A stretch of 64,000 nucleotides of DNA from Azolla caroliniana (taxonomy: Eukaryota > Polypodiophyta): positions 62,001 to 126,000 of the forward strand of contig JBHGNT010000044.1 of assembly GCA_043228905.1 (NCBI GenBank), in the 5' to 3' direction. Under the pieces are notes generated by a model. That model was not told the origin of the DNA, did not search any database, and worked only from the letters and a program-made list of their open reading frames with translations. Positions 38,291-51,600 of the stretch are shown here, one piece after another. Made by a program: the position numbers and the translations under genes. Positions within the stretch are counted from its first letter, which is position 1, and every line of letters begins with the position of its first letter.

Positions 38291-39882
38291 GAGACATGAC
38301 GAAATTACCAAATTTGAGGAGGGAGTTGAGAAGAGCCCTTGACTAAATTAAAATGTTCATACCTGGCTCGTGTGATATCGGATTTTTGTGTTCATACATG
38401 CGAATCGAAGCTAACAATGCTAGCTACGATATGGAATTAAAAAATCAAGATTTTGAAACTCAGGTCAAGAGACATGAAGAAATTACCAAACTTGAGGACT
38501 GAGTTGAGAAGACCTAGTAGGTAAATTAAAATGTTCATTCCTGGCTCGTATGGTATCGTTTTTTTGTGTTCAAACATGCGAATCGAAGCTAACAACGCTA
38601 GCTATGATATAGAATTAAAAAATCAAGATTTTGAAACTCAGGTCCAGAGACATGATGAAAATAGAAAACCTTAGGACGGGGTTGAGAGGAGCCCTTGAGT
38701 AAATTAAAATGTTCTTACCTGGCTCGTGTGATATCGGATTTTTGTGGTCAAACATGCGAATCGAAGCTAACAACGTTAGCTATGATATGGAATTAAAAAC
38801 TCAAGATTTATAAACTCGGGTCAAGAGACATGACGAAAATAGAAAACCTTAGGACGGGGTTGAGAGGAGCCCTTGAGTAAATTAAAATGTTCTTACCTGG
38901 CTCGTGTGATATCGGATTTTTGTGGTCAAACATGCGAATCGAAGCTAACAACGTTAGCTATGATATGGAATTAAAAAATCAAGATTTTGAAACTCGGGTC
39001 AAGAGACATGAAGAAATTAGCAAACTTGAGGAGTGAGTTGAGAAGACCTACTAGGTAAATTAAAATGTTCATACGTGGCTCGTGTGATATCGGATTTTTG
39101 TGTTCAAACATGCGCATCGAAGCTAACAACGCTAGCTATCATATGGAATTAAAAAATCAAGATTTTGAAACTCAGGTCAAGAGACATGAAGAAATTAGCA
39201 AACTTGAGGACTGAGTTGAGAAGACCTAGTAGGTAAATTAAAATGTTCATACCTGGCTCGTGTGATATCGGATTTTTGTGTTCAAACATGCGAATCGAAG
39301 CTAACAACGCTAGCTATGATATGGAATTAAAAACTCAAGATTTTTAAACTCGGGTCAAGAGACATGACGAAATTACCAAATTTGAGGAGGGAGTTGAGAA
39401 GAGCCCTTGACTAAATTAAAATGTTCATACCTGGCTCGTGTGATATCGGATTTTTGTGTTCATACATGCGAATCGAAGCTAACAATGCTAGCTACGATAT
39501 GGAATTAAAAAATCAAGATTTTGAAACTCAGGTCAAGAGACATGAAGAAATTAGCAAACTTGAGGACTGAGTTGAGAAGACCTAGTAGGTAAATTAAAAT
39601 GTTCATACCTGGCTCGTGTGATATCGGATTTTTGTGTTCAAACATGCGAATCGAAGCTAACAACGCTAGCTATGATATGGAATTAAAAACTCAAGATTTT
39701 CAAACTCGGGTCAAGAGACATGACGAAATTACCAAATTTGAGGAGGGAGTTGAGAAGAGCCCTTGACTAAATTAAAATGTTCATACCTGGCTCGTGTGAT
39801 ATCGGATTTTTGTGTTCATACATGCGAATCGAAGCTAACAATGCTAGCTACGATATGGAATTAAAAACTCCATATTTTTAAA
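38291..39882. repeat. Mosaic satellite segment with two adjacent class E monomers
   Basis: Nine monomers of classes C, B', E, E-like, B'', F, B and C. Two successive monomers both carry accttaggacggggttg (near 38667 and 38845). The second begins with a class C start (gacatgacg), so it is a C/E hybrid. A gtatcgtttttttg variant is near 38551. Confidence 0.9.
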
Positions 39883-42800
39883 CTCGGGTCAAGAGACATG
39901 AAGAAATTAGCAAACTTGAGGAGTGAGTTGAGAGGACCTAGTAGGTAAATTAAAATGTTCATTCCTGGCTCGTATGGTATCGGTTTTTTGTGTTCAAACA
40001 TGCGAATCAAAGCTAACAACGCTAGCTATGATATAGAATTAAAAAATCAAGATTTTGAAACTCAGGTCCAGAGACATGATGAAAATAGAAAACCTTAGGA
40101 CGGGGTTGAGAGGAGCCCTTGAGTAAATTAAAATGTTCTTACCTGGCTCGTGTGATATCGGATTTTTGTGTTCAAACATGCGCATCGAAACTAACAATGC
40201 TAGCTACGACATGGAATTAAAAAATCAAGATTTTGAGACTCAGGACGAGAGACATGATGAAAATAGAAAACTTGGGGAGGGAGTTGAGAGGAGCCCTTGA
40301 GTAAATTAAAATGTTCATACCTGGCTCGTGTGGTATCGGATTTTTGTGTTCAAACATGCGAATCGAAGCTAACAACGCTAGCTATGATATGGAATTAAAA
40401 AATCAAGATTTTGACATCAAGTCAAGAGACATGAAGAAATTAGCAAACTTGAGGACTGAGTTGAGAAGACCTACTAGGTAAATTAAAATGTTCATACCTG
40501 GCTCGTGTGATATCGGATTTTTGTGTTCAAACATGCGAATCGAAGCTAACAACGCTAGCTATGATATGGAATTAAAAACTCAAGATTTTTAAACTCGGGT
40601 CAAGAGACATGACGAAATTACCAAATTTGAGGAGGGAGTTGAGAAGAGCCCTTGACTAAATTAAAATGTTCATACCTGGCTCGTGTGGTATCGGATTTTT
40701 GTGTTCAAACATGCGAATCGAAGCTAACAACGCTAGCTATCATATGGAATTAAAAAATCAAGTTTTTGACACTCAGGTCAAGAGACATGAAGAAATTAGC
40801 AAACTTGAGGAGTGAGTTGAGAAGACCTAGTAGGTAAATTAAAATGTTCATACCTGGCTCGTGTGATATCGGATTTTTGTGTTCAAACATGCGAATCGAA
40901 GTTAACAACGCTAGCTATCATATGGAATTAAAAAATCAAGATTTTGAAACTCAGGTCGAGAGACATGATGAAAATAGGAAACTTGAGGAGGGAGTTGAGA
41001 GGAGCCCTTGAGTAAATTAAAATGTTCATACCTCGCTCGTGTGATATCAGATTTTTATGTTCAAACATGCGCATCGAAGCTAACAATGCTAGCTACGATA
41101 TGGAATTAAAAAATCAAGGTTTTGAAACTCAGGACGAGAGACATGATGAAAATAGAAAACTTGAGGAGTGAGTTGAGAACACCTAGTAGGTAAAATTAAA
41201 ATGTTCATACCTGGCTCGTGTGATATCGGATTTTTGTGTTCACACATGCGAATCGAAGCTAACAACGCTAGCTATGATATGGAATTAAAAAATCAAGATT
41301 TTGAAACTCAGGACGAGAGACATGATGAAAATAGAAAACTTGGGGAGGGAGTTGAGAGGAGCCCTTGAGTAAATTAAAATGTTCATACCTGGCTCGTGTG
41401 GTATCGGATTTTTGTGTTCAAACATGCGAATCGAAGCTAACAACCCTAGCTATGATATGGAATTAAAAAATCAAGATTTTGAAACTCAAGTCAAGAGACA
41501 TGAAGAAATTAGCAAACTTGAGGAGTGAGTTGAGAAGACCTAGTAGGTAAATTAAAATGTTCATACCTGGCTCGTGTGATATCGGATTTTTGTGTTCAAA
41601 CATGCGAATCGAAGCTAACAACGCTAGCTATCATATGGAATTAAAAAATCAAGATTTTGAAACTCAGGTCGAGAGACATGATGAAAATAGAAAACTTAAG
41701 GAGGGAGTTGAGAGGAGCCCTTGAGTAAATTAAAATGTTCATACCTCGCTCGTGTGATATCGGATTTTTATGTTCAAACATGCGCATCGAAGCTAACAAT
41801 GCTAGCTACGATATGGAATTAAAAAATCAAGATTTTGAAACTCAGGACGAGAGACATGATGAAAATAGAAAACTTGGGGAGCGAGTTGAGAGGAGCCCTT
41901 GAGTAAATTAAAATGTTCATACCTGGCTCGTGTGGTATCGGATTTTTGTGTTCAAACATGCGTATCGAAGCTAACAACGCTAGCTATGATATGGAATTAA
42001 AAAATCAAGATTTTGAAACTCAGGTCAAGAGACATGAAGAAATTAGCAAACTTGAGGACTGAGTTGAGAAGACCTAGTAGGTAAATTAAAATGTTCATAC
42101 CTGGCTCGTGTGATATCGGATTTTTGTGTTCAAACATGCGAATCGAAGCTAACAACGCTAGCTATGATATGGAATTAAAAACTCAAGATTTTGAAACTCA
42201 GGTCAAGAGACATGAAGAAATTAGCAAACTTGAGGAGTGAGTTCAGAAGACCAAGTAGGTAAATTAAAATGTTCATACCTGGCTCGTGTGATATCGGATT
42301 TTTGTGTTCAAACATGCGAATCGAAGCTAACAACGCTAGCTATGATATGGAATTAAAAAATCAAGATTTTCAAACTCAGGTCAAGAGACATGAAGAAATT
42401 AGCAAACTTGAGGACTGAGTTGAGAAGACCTAGTAAGTAAATTAAAATGTTCATACCTGGCTCGTGTGATATCGGATTTTTGTGTTCAAACATGCGAATC
42501 GAAGCTAACAATTTTAGCTATGATATGGAATTAAAAACTCAAGATTTTTAAACTCGGGTCAAGAGACATGACGAAATTACCCAATTTGAGGAGGGAGTTG
42601 AGAAGAACCCTTGACTAAATTAAAATGTTCATACCTGGCTCGTGTGCTATCAGATATTTGTGTTCAAACATGCGAATCGAAGCTAACAATGCTAGCTACA
42701 ATATGAAATTAAAAAATCAAGATTTTGAAACTCAGGACGAGAGACATGATGAAAATAGAAAACATGGGGTGGGAGTTGAGAGGAACCCTTGAGTGAATTA

Positions 42801-43086
42801 AAATGTTCATACCTGGCTTGTGTGGTATCTGATTTTTGTGTTCAAACATACGAATCGAAGCTAAAAACGCTAGCTATCATACGGAATTAAGAAATCAAGA
42901 TTTTGACACTCAAGTCAAGAGACATGAAGAAATTAGCAAACTTGAGGAGTGAGTTGAGGACACCTAGTAGGTAAATTAAAATGTTCATACCTGGCTCGTG
43001 TGATATCGGATTTTTGTGTTCAAACATGCGAATCGAAGCTAACAACGCTAGCTATGATATGGAATTAAAAACTCAAGATTTTTAAA
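39883..43086. repeat. 18-monomer (3,204-bp) tandem duplication, copy 1
   Basis: Eighteen monomers repeat at exactly +3,204 bp. Shared private features are gacatcaagtc with a 1-bp deletion (40413 and 43617), tacctcgctcg with atttttatgttc, a 179-bp monomer (near 41191 and 44395), aacaattttagct, and two heavily diverged monomers near 42570-42960. The one deletion and one insertion cancel, which keeps the length at 18 x 178. The first class D monomer of the window lies in this block, near 42241. Confidence 0.96.
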
Positions 43087-46000
43087 CTCGGGTCAAGAGA
43101 CATGAAGAAATTAGCAAACTTGAGGAGTGAGTTGAGAGGACCTAGTAGGTAAATTAAAATGTTCATTCCTGGCTCGTATGGTATCGGTTTTTTGTGTTCA
43201 AACATGCGAATCAAAGCTAACAACGCTAGCTATGATATAGAATTAAAAAATCAAGATTTTGAAACTCAGGTCCAGAGACATGATGAAAATAGAAAACCTT
43301 AGGACGGGGTTGAGAGGAGCCCTTGAGTAAATTAAAATGTTCTTACCTGGCTCGTGTGATATCGGATTTTTGTGTTCAAACATGCGCATCGAAACTAACA
43401 ATGCTAGCTACGACATGGAATTAAAAAATCAAGATTTTGAGACTCAGGACGAGAGACATGATGAAAATAGAAAACTTGGGGAGGGAGTTGAGAGGAGCCC
43501 TTGAGTAAATTAAAATGTTCATACCTGGCTCGTGTGGTATCGGATTTTTGTGTTCAAACATGCGAATCGAAGCTAACAACGCTAGCTATGATATGGAATT
43601 AAAAAATCAAGATTTTGACATCAAGTCAAGAGACATGAAGAAATTAGCAAACTTGAGGACTGAGTTGAGAAGACCTACTAGGTAAATTAAAATGTTCATA
43701 CCTGGCTCGTGTGATATCGGATTTTTGTGTTCAAACATGCGAATCGAAGCTAACAACGCTAGCTATGATATGGAATTAAAAACTCAAGATTTTTAAACTC
43801 GGGTCAAGAGACATGACGAAATTACCAAATTTGAGGAGGGAGTTGAGAAGAGCCCTTGACTAAATTAAAATGTTCATACCTGGCTCGTGTGGTATCGGAT
43901 TTTTGTGTTCAAACATGCGAATCGAAGCTAACAACGCTAGCTATCATATGGAATTAAAAAATCAAGTTTTTGACACTCAGGTCAAGAGACATGAAGAAAT
44001 TAGCAAACTTGAGGAGTGAGTTGAGAAGACCTAGTAGGTAAATTAAAATGTTCATACCTGGCTCGTGTGATATCGGATTTTTGTGTTCAAACATGCGAAT
44101 CGAAGTTAACAACGCTAGCTATCATATGGAATTAAAAAATCAAGATTTTGAAACTCAGGTCGAGAGACATGATGAAAATAGGAAACTTGAGGAGGGAGTT
44201 GAGAGGAGCCCTTGAGTAAATTAAAATGTTCATACCTCGCTCGTGTGATATCAGATTTTTATGTTCAAACATGCGCATCGAAGCTAACAATGCTAGCTAC
44301 GATATGGAATTAAAAAATCAAGGTTTTGAAACTCAGGACGAGAGACATGATGAAAATAGAAAACTTGAGGAGTGAGTTGAGAACACCTAGTAGGTAAAAT
44401 TAAAATGTTCATACCTGGCTCGTGTGATATCGGATTTTTGTGTTCACACATGCGAATCGAAGCTAACAACGCTAGCTATGATATGGAATTAAAAAATCAA
44501 GATTTTGAAACTCAGGACGAGAGACATGATGAAAATAGAAAACTTGGGGAGGGAGTTGAGAGGAGCCCTTGAGTAAATTAAAATGTTCATACCTGGCTCG
44601 TGTGGTATCGGATTTTTGTGTTCAAACATGCGAATCGAAGCTAACAACCCTAGCTATGATATGGAATTAAAAAATCAAGATTTTGACACTCAAGTCAAGA
44701 GACATGAAGAAATTAGCAAACTTGAGGAGTGAGTTGAGAAGACCTAGTAGGTAAATTAAAATGTTCATACCTGGCTCGTGTGATATCGGATTTTTGTGTT
44801 CAAACATGCGAATCGAAGCTAACAACGCTAGCTATCATATGGAATTAAAAAATCAAGATTTTGAAACTCAGGTCGAGAGACATGATGAAAATAGAAAACT
44901 TAAGGAGGGAGTTGAGAGGAGCCCTTGAGTAAATTAAAATGTTCATACCTCGCTCGTGTGATATCGGATTTTTATGTTCAAACATGCGCATCGAAGCTAA
45001 CAATGCTAGCTACGATATGGAATTAAAAAATCAAGATTTTGAAACTCAGGACGAGAGACATGATGAAAATAGAAAACTTGGGGAGCGAGTTGAGAGGAGC
45101 CCTTGAGTAAATTAAAATGTTCATACCTGGCTCGTGTGGTATCGGATTTTTGTGTTCAAACATGCGTATCGAAGCTAACAACGCTAGCTATGATATGGAA
45201 TTAAAAAATCAAGATTTTGAAACTCAGGTCAAGAGACATGAAGAAATTAGCAAACTTGAGGACTGAGTTGAGAAGACCTAGTAGGTAAATTAAAATGTTC
45301 ATACCTGGCTCGTGTGATATCGGATTTTTGTGTTCAAACATGCGAATCGAAGCTAACAACGCTAGCTATGATATGGAATTAAAAACTCAAGATTTTGAAA
45401 CTCAGGTCAAGAGACATGAAGAAATTAGCAAACTTGAGGAGTGAGTTCAGAAGACCAAGTAGGTAAATTAAAATGTTCATACCTGGCTCGTGTGATATCG
45501 GATTTTTGTGTTCAAACATGCGAATCGAAGCTAACAACGCTAGCTATGATATGGAATTAAAAAATCAAGATTTTCAAACTCAGGTCAAGAGACATGAAGA
45601 AATTAGCAAACTTGAGGACTGAGTTGAGAAGACCTAGTAAGTAAATTAAAATGTTCATACCTGGCTCGTGTGATATCGGATTTTTGTGTTCAAACATGCG
45701 AATCGAAGCTAACAATTTTAGCTATGATATGGAATTAAAAACTCAAGATTTTTAAACTCGGGTCAAGAGACATGACGAAATTACCCAATTTGAGGAGGGA
45801 GTTGAGAAGAACCCTTGACTAAATTAAAATGTTCATACCTGGCTCGTGTGCTATCAGATATTTGTGTTCAAACATGCGAATCGAAGCTAACAATGCTAGC
45901 TACAATATGAAATTAAAAAATCAAGATTTTGAAACTCAGGACGAGAGACATGATGAAAATAGAAAACATGGGGTGGGAGTTGAGAGGAACCCTTGAGTGA

Positions 46001-46290
46001 ATTAAAATGTTCATACCTGGCTTGTGTGGTATCTGATTTTTGTGTTCAAACATACGAATCGAAGCTAAAAACGCTAGCTATCATACGGAATTAAGAAATC
46101 AAGATTTTGACACTCAAGTCAAGAGACATGAAGAAATTAGCAAACTTGAGGAGTGAGTTGAGGACACCTAGTAGGTAAATTAAAATGTTCATACCTGGCT
46201 CGTGTGATATCGGATTTTTGTGTTCAAACATGCGAATCGAAGCTAACAACGCTAGCTATGATATGGAATTAAAAACTCAAGATTTTTAAA
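43087..46290. repeat. 18-monomer (3,204-bp) tandem duplication, copy 2
   Basis: Near-perfect copy of the preceding 3,204 bp. A difference I noticed is gacactcaagtc near 44686, where copy 1 has gaaactcaagtc near 41482. Such low divergence means a very recent event or an assembly effect. At 46291 the next monomer is class C, where copy 2 itself begins with a B-like monomer, so there is no third copy. Confidence 0.96.
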
Positions 46291-48605
46291 CTCGGGTCAA
46301 GAGACATGACGAAATTACCAAATTTGAGGAGGGAGTTGAGAAGAGCCCTTGACTAAATTAAAATGTTCATACATGGCTCGTGTGATATCGGATTTTTGTG
46401 TTCAAACATGCGAATCGAAGCTAACAACGCTAGCTATGATATGGAATTAAAAACTCAATATTTTTAAACTCGGGTTAAGAGACATGAAGAAATTAGCAAA
46501 CTTGAGGAGGGAGTTGAGAGGAGCCCTTGACTAAATTAAAATGTTCATACCTGGCTCGTGTGATATCGGATATTTGTGTTCAAACATGAGAACCGAAGCT
46601 AACAATGCTAGCTACGATATGGAATTAAAAAATCAAGATTTCGAAACTCAGGACGAGAGACATGATGAAAATAGAAAACTTGGGGAGGGAGTTGAGAGGA
46701 GCCCTTGAGTAAATTAAAATGTTCATACCTAGCTCGTGTGGTATCGGATTTTTGTGTTCAAACATGCGTATCGAAGCTAACAACGCTAGCTATGATATGG
46801 ATTTAAAAAATCAAGATTTTTAAACTCGGGTCAAGAGACATGACGAAATTACCAAATTTGAGGAGGGAGTTGAGAAGAGCCCTTGACTAAATTAAAATGT
46901 TCATACCTGGCTCGTGTGATATCGGATATTTGTGTTCAAACATGCGAATCGAAGCTAACAACGCTAGCTATGATATGGAATTAAAAACTCAAGATTTTTA
47001 AACTCGGGTCAAGAGACATGACGAAATTACCAAATTTGAGGAGGGAGTTGAGAAGAGCCCTTGAGTAAATTAAAATGTTCATACCTGGCTCGTGTGATAT
47101 CGGATATTTGTGTTCAAACATGCGAATCGAAGCTAACAATGCTAGCTACGATATGGAATTAAAAAATCAAGGTTTTGAAACTCAAGACGAGAGACATGAT
47201 GAAAATAGAAAACTTGGGGAGGGAGTTGAGAGGAGCCCTTGAGTAAATTAAAATGTTCATACCTGGCTCGTGTGGTATCGGATTTTTGTGTTCAAACATG
47301 CGTATCGAAGCTAACAACGCTAGCTATGATATGGAATTAAAAAATCAAGATTTTGAAACTCAGGTCAAGAGACATGAAGAAATTAGCAAACTTGAGGACT
47401 GAGTTGAGAAGACCTAGTAGGTAAATTAAAATGTTCATACCTAGCTCGTGTGAAATCGGATTTTTGTGTTCAAACATGCGAATCGAAGCTAACAATGCTA
47501 ACTATGATATGGAATTAAAAAATCAAGATTTTAAAACTCAGGACGAGAGACATGATGAAAATAGAAAACTTGGGGAGGGAGTTGAGAGGAGCCCTTGAGT
47601 AAATTAAAATGTTCATACCTGGCTCGTGTGGTATCGGATTTTTGTGTTCAAACATGCGAATCGAAGCTAACAACGCTAGCTATTATATGGAATTAAAAAA
47701 TCAAGATTTTGACACTCAAGTCAAGAGACATGAAGAAATTAGCAAACTTGAGGAGTGAGTTGAGAACACCTAGTAGGTAAAATTAAAATGTTCATACCTG
47801 GCTCGTGTGGTATCGGATTTTTGTGTTCAAACATGCGTATCGAAGCTAACAACGCTAGCTATGATATGGAATTAAAAAATCAAGATTTTGAAACTCAGGT
47901 CAAGAGACATGAAGAAATTAGCAAACTTGAGGACTGAGTTGAGAAAACCTAGTAGGTAAATTAAAATGTTCATACCTGGCTCGTGTGATATCGGATTTTT
48001 GTGTTAAAACATGCGAATCGAAGCTAACAACGCTAGCTATGATATGGAATTAAAAACTCAAGATTTTGAAACTCAGGTCAAGACACATGAAGAAATTAGC
48101 AAACTTGAGGAGTGAGTTCAGAAGACCAAGTAGGTAAATTAAAATGTTCATACCTGGCTCGTGTGATATCGGATTTTTGTGTTCAAACATGCGAATCGAA
48201 GCTAACAACGCTAGCTATGATATGGAATTAAAAAATCAAGATTTTCAAACTCAGGTCAAGAGACATGAAGAAATTAGCAAACTTGAGGACTGAGTTGAGA
48301 AGACCTAGTAAGTAAATTAAAATGTTCATACCTGGCTCGTGTGAAATCGGATTTTTGTGTTCAAACATGCGAATCGAAGCTAACAACGCTAGCTATGATA
48401 TGGAATTAAAAAATCAAGATTTTGAAACTCAGGACGAGAGACATGATGAAAATAGAAAACTTGGGGAGCGAGTTGAGAGGAGCCCTTGAGTAAATTAAAA
48501 TGTTCATACCTGGCTCGTGTGGTATCGGATATTTGTGTTCAAACATGCGAATCGAAGCTAACAACGCTAGCTATGATATGGAATTAAAAAATCAAGATTT
48601 TGAAA
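46291..48605. repeat. Transition segment: last class C, rising class B and D monomers
   Basis: Thirteen monomers. The last class C start (gacgaaattaccaaat) is at about 47018; I see none further right. From here the array is built mainly of gaagaaattagcaaac monomers, with gttcagaagaccaagtagg appearing at about 48117. Minor variants include atcggatatttg, tacctagctcg and gtgaaatcgg, the last becoming common further right. Confidence 0.9.
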
Positions 48606-51600
48606 CTCAGGTCAAGAGACATGAAGAAATTAGCAAACTTGAGGACTGAGTTGAGAAGACCTAGTAGGTAAATTAAAATGTTCATACGTGGCTCGTGTGA
48701 TATCGGATTTTTGTGTTCAAACATGCGAATCGAAGCTAACAACGCTAGCTATGATATGGAATTAAAAACTCAAGATTTTGAAACTCAGGTCAAGAGACAT
48801 GAAGAAATTAGCAAACTTGAGGAGTGAGTTCAGAAGACCAAGTAGGTAAATTAAAATGTTCATACCTGGCTCGTGTGATATCGGATTTTTGTGTTCAAAC
48901 ATGCGAATCGAAGCTAACAACGCTAGCTATGATATGGAATGAAAAAATCAAGATTTTGAAACTCAGGTAAAGAGACATGAAGAAATTAGCAAACTTGAGG
49001 AGGGAGTTGAGAGGAGGCCTTGAGTAAATTAAAATGTTCCTACCTCGCTCGAGTGATATCAGATTTTTGTGTTCAAACATGCGAATCGAAGCTAACAACG
49101 CTAGCTATGATATGAAATTAAAAAATCAAGATTTTGAAACTCAGGTCAAGAGACATGAAGAAATTAGCAAACTTGAGGAGTGAGTTGAGAACACCTAGTA
49201 GGTAAAATTAAAATGTTCATACCTGGCTCGTGTGATATCGGATTTTTGTGTTCAAACATGCGAATCGAAGCTAACAACGCTAGCTCTGATATGGAATTAA
49301 AAAATCAAGATTTTGAAACTCAGGTAAAGAGACATGAAGAAATTAGCAAACTTGAGGACTGAGTTGAGAAGACCTAGTAGGTAAATTAAAATGTTCATAC
49401 CTGGCTCGTGTGAAATCGGATTTTTGTGTTCAAACATGCGAATCGAAGCTAACAACGCTAGCTATGATATGAAATTAAAAAATCAAGATTTTGAAACTCA
49501 GGTCAAGAGACATGAAGAAATTAGCAAACTTGAGGAGTGAGTTGAGAACACCTAGTAGGTAAATTAAAATGTTCATACCTGGCTCGTGTGATATCGGATT
49601 TTTGTGTTCAAACATGCGAATCGAAGCTAACAACGCTAGCTATGATATGGAATTAAAAACTCAAGGTTTTGAAACTCAGGTCAAGAGACATGAAGAAATT
49701 AGCAAAGTTGAGGAGTGAGTTCAGAAGACCAAGTAGGTAAATTAAAGTGTTCATACCTGGCTCGTGTGATATCGGATTTTTGTGTTCAAACATGCGAATC
49801 GAAGCTAACAACGCTAGCTATGATATGGAATGAAAAAATCAAGATTTTGAAACTCAGGTAAAGAGACATGAAGAAATTAGCAAACTTGAGGAGGGAGTTG
49901 AGAGGAGGCCTTGAGTAAATTAAAATGTTCCTACCTCGCTCGAGTGATATCAGATTTTTGTGTTCAAACATGCGAATCGAAGCTAACAACGCTAGCTATG
50001 ATATGAAATTAAAAAATCAAGATTTTGAAACTCAGGTCAAGAGACATGAAGAAATTAGCAAACTTGAGGAGTGAGTTGAGAACACCTAGTAGCTAAAATT
50101 AAAATGTTCATACCTGGCTCGTGTGATATCGGATTTTCGTGTTCAAACATGCGCATCGAAGCTAACAATGCTAGCTACGATGTGGAATTAAAAAATCAAG
50201 ATTTTGAAACTCAGGACGAGAGACATGATGAAAATAGAAAACTTGGGGAGGGAGTTGAGAGGAGCCCTTGAGTAAATTAAAATGTTCATACCTGGCTCGT
50301 GTGGTATCGGATTTTTGTGTTCAAACATGCGAATCGAAGCTAACAACGCTAGCTATCATATGGAATTAAGAAATCAAGATTTTGACACTCAAGTCAAGAG
50401 AAATGAAGAAATTAGCAAACTTGAGGAGTGAGTTGAGAACACCTAGTAGGTAAATTAAAATGTTCATACCTGGCTCGTGTGATATCGGATTTTTGTGTTC
50501 AAACATGCGAATCGAAGCTAACAACGCTAGCTATGATATGGAATTAAAAACTCAAGATTTTGAAACTCAGGTCAAGAGACATGAAGAAATTAGCAAACTT
50601 GAGGAGTGAGTTCAGAAGACCAAGTAGGTAAATTAAAATGTTCATACCTGGCTCGTGTGATATCGGATTTTTGTGTTCAAACATGCGAATCGAAGCTAAC
50701 AACGCTAGCTATGATATGGAATTAAAAACTCAAGATTTTGAAACTCAGGTCAAGAGACATGAAGAAATTAGCAAACTTGAGGAGTGAGTTCAGAAGACCA
50801 AGTAGGTAAATTAAAATGTTCATACCTGGCTCGTGTGATATCGGATTTTTGTGTTCAAACATGCGAATCGAAGCTAACAACGCTAGCTGTGATATGGAAT
50901 TAAAAAATCAAGATTTTGAAACTCAGGTAAAGAGACATGAAGAAATTAGCAAACTTGAGGAGTGAGTTGAGAAGACCTAGTAGGTAAATTAAAATGTTCA
51001 TACCTGGCTCGTGTGAAATCGGATTTTTGTGTTCAAACATGCGAATCGAAGCTAACAACGCTAGCTATGATATGAAATTAAAAAATCAAGATTTTGAAAC
51101 TCAGGTCAAGAGACATGAAGAAATTAGCAAACTTGAGGAGTGAGTTGAGAACACCTAGTAGGTAAAATTAAAATGTTCATACCTGGCTCGTGTGATATCG
51201 GATTTTTGTGTTCAAACATGCGCATCGAAGCTAACAATGCTAGCTACGATATCGAATTAAAAAATCAAGATTTTGAAACTCTGGACGAGAGACATGATGA
51301 AAATAGAAAACTTGGGGAGGGAGTTGAGAGGAGCCCTTGAGTAAATTAAAATGTTCATACCTGGCTCGTGTGCTATCGGATTTTTGTGTTCAAACATGCG
51401 TATCGAAGCTAACAACGCTAGCTATGATATGGAATTAAAAAATCAAGATTTTCAAACTCAGGTCAAGAGACATGAAGAAATTAGCAAAATTGAGGACTGA
51501 GTTGAGAAGACCTAGTAGGTAAAGTAAAATGTTCATACCTGGCTCGTGTGAAATCGGATTTTTGTGTTCAAACATGCGAATCGAAGCTAACAACGCTAGC

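Noticed and set aside
48895-49098. A 67-codon minus-strand open frame with a hydrophobic stretch, repeated at 49786, 52636 and 53527
   Set aside because: It arises from the rare variants gaatgaaaaaa and gagaggaggcc on the opposite strand of the repeat. The four copies are explained by the 891-bp and 3,741-bp duplications, not by selection for a protein.
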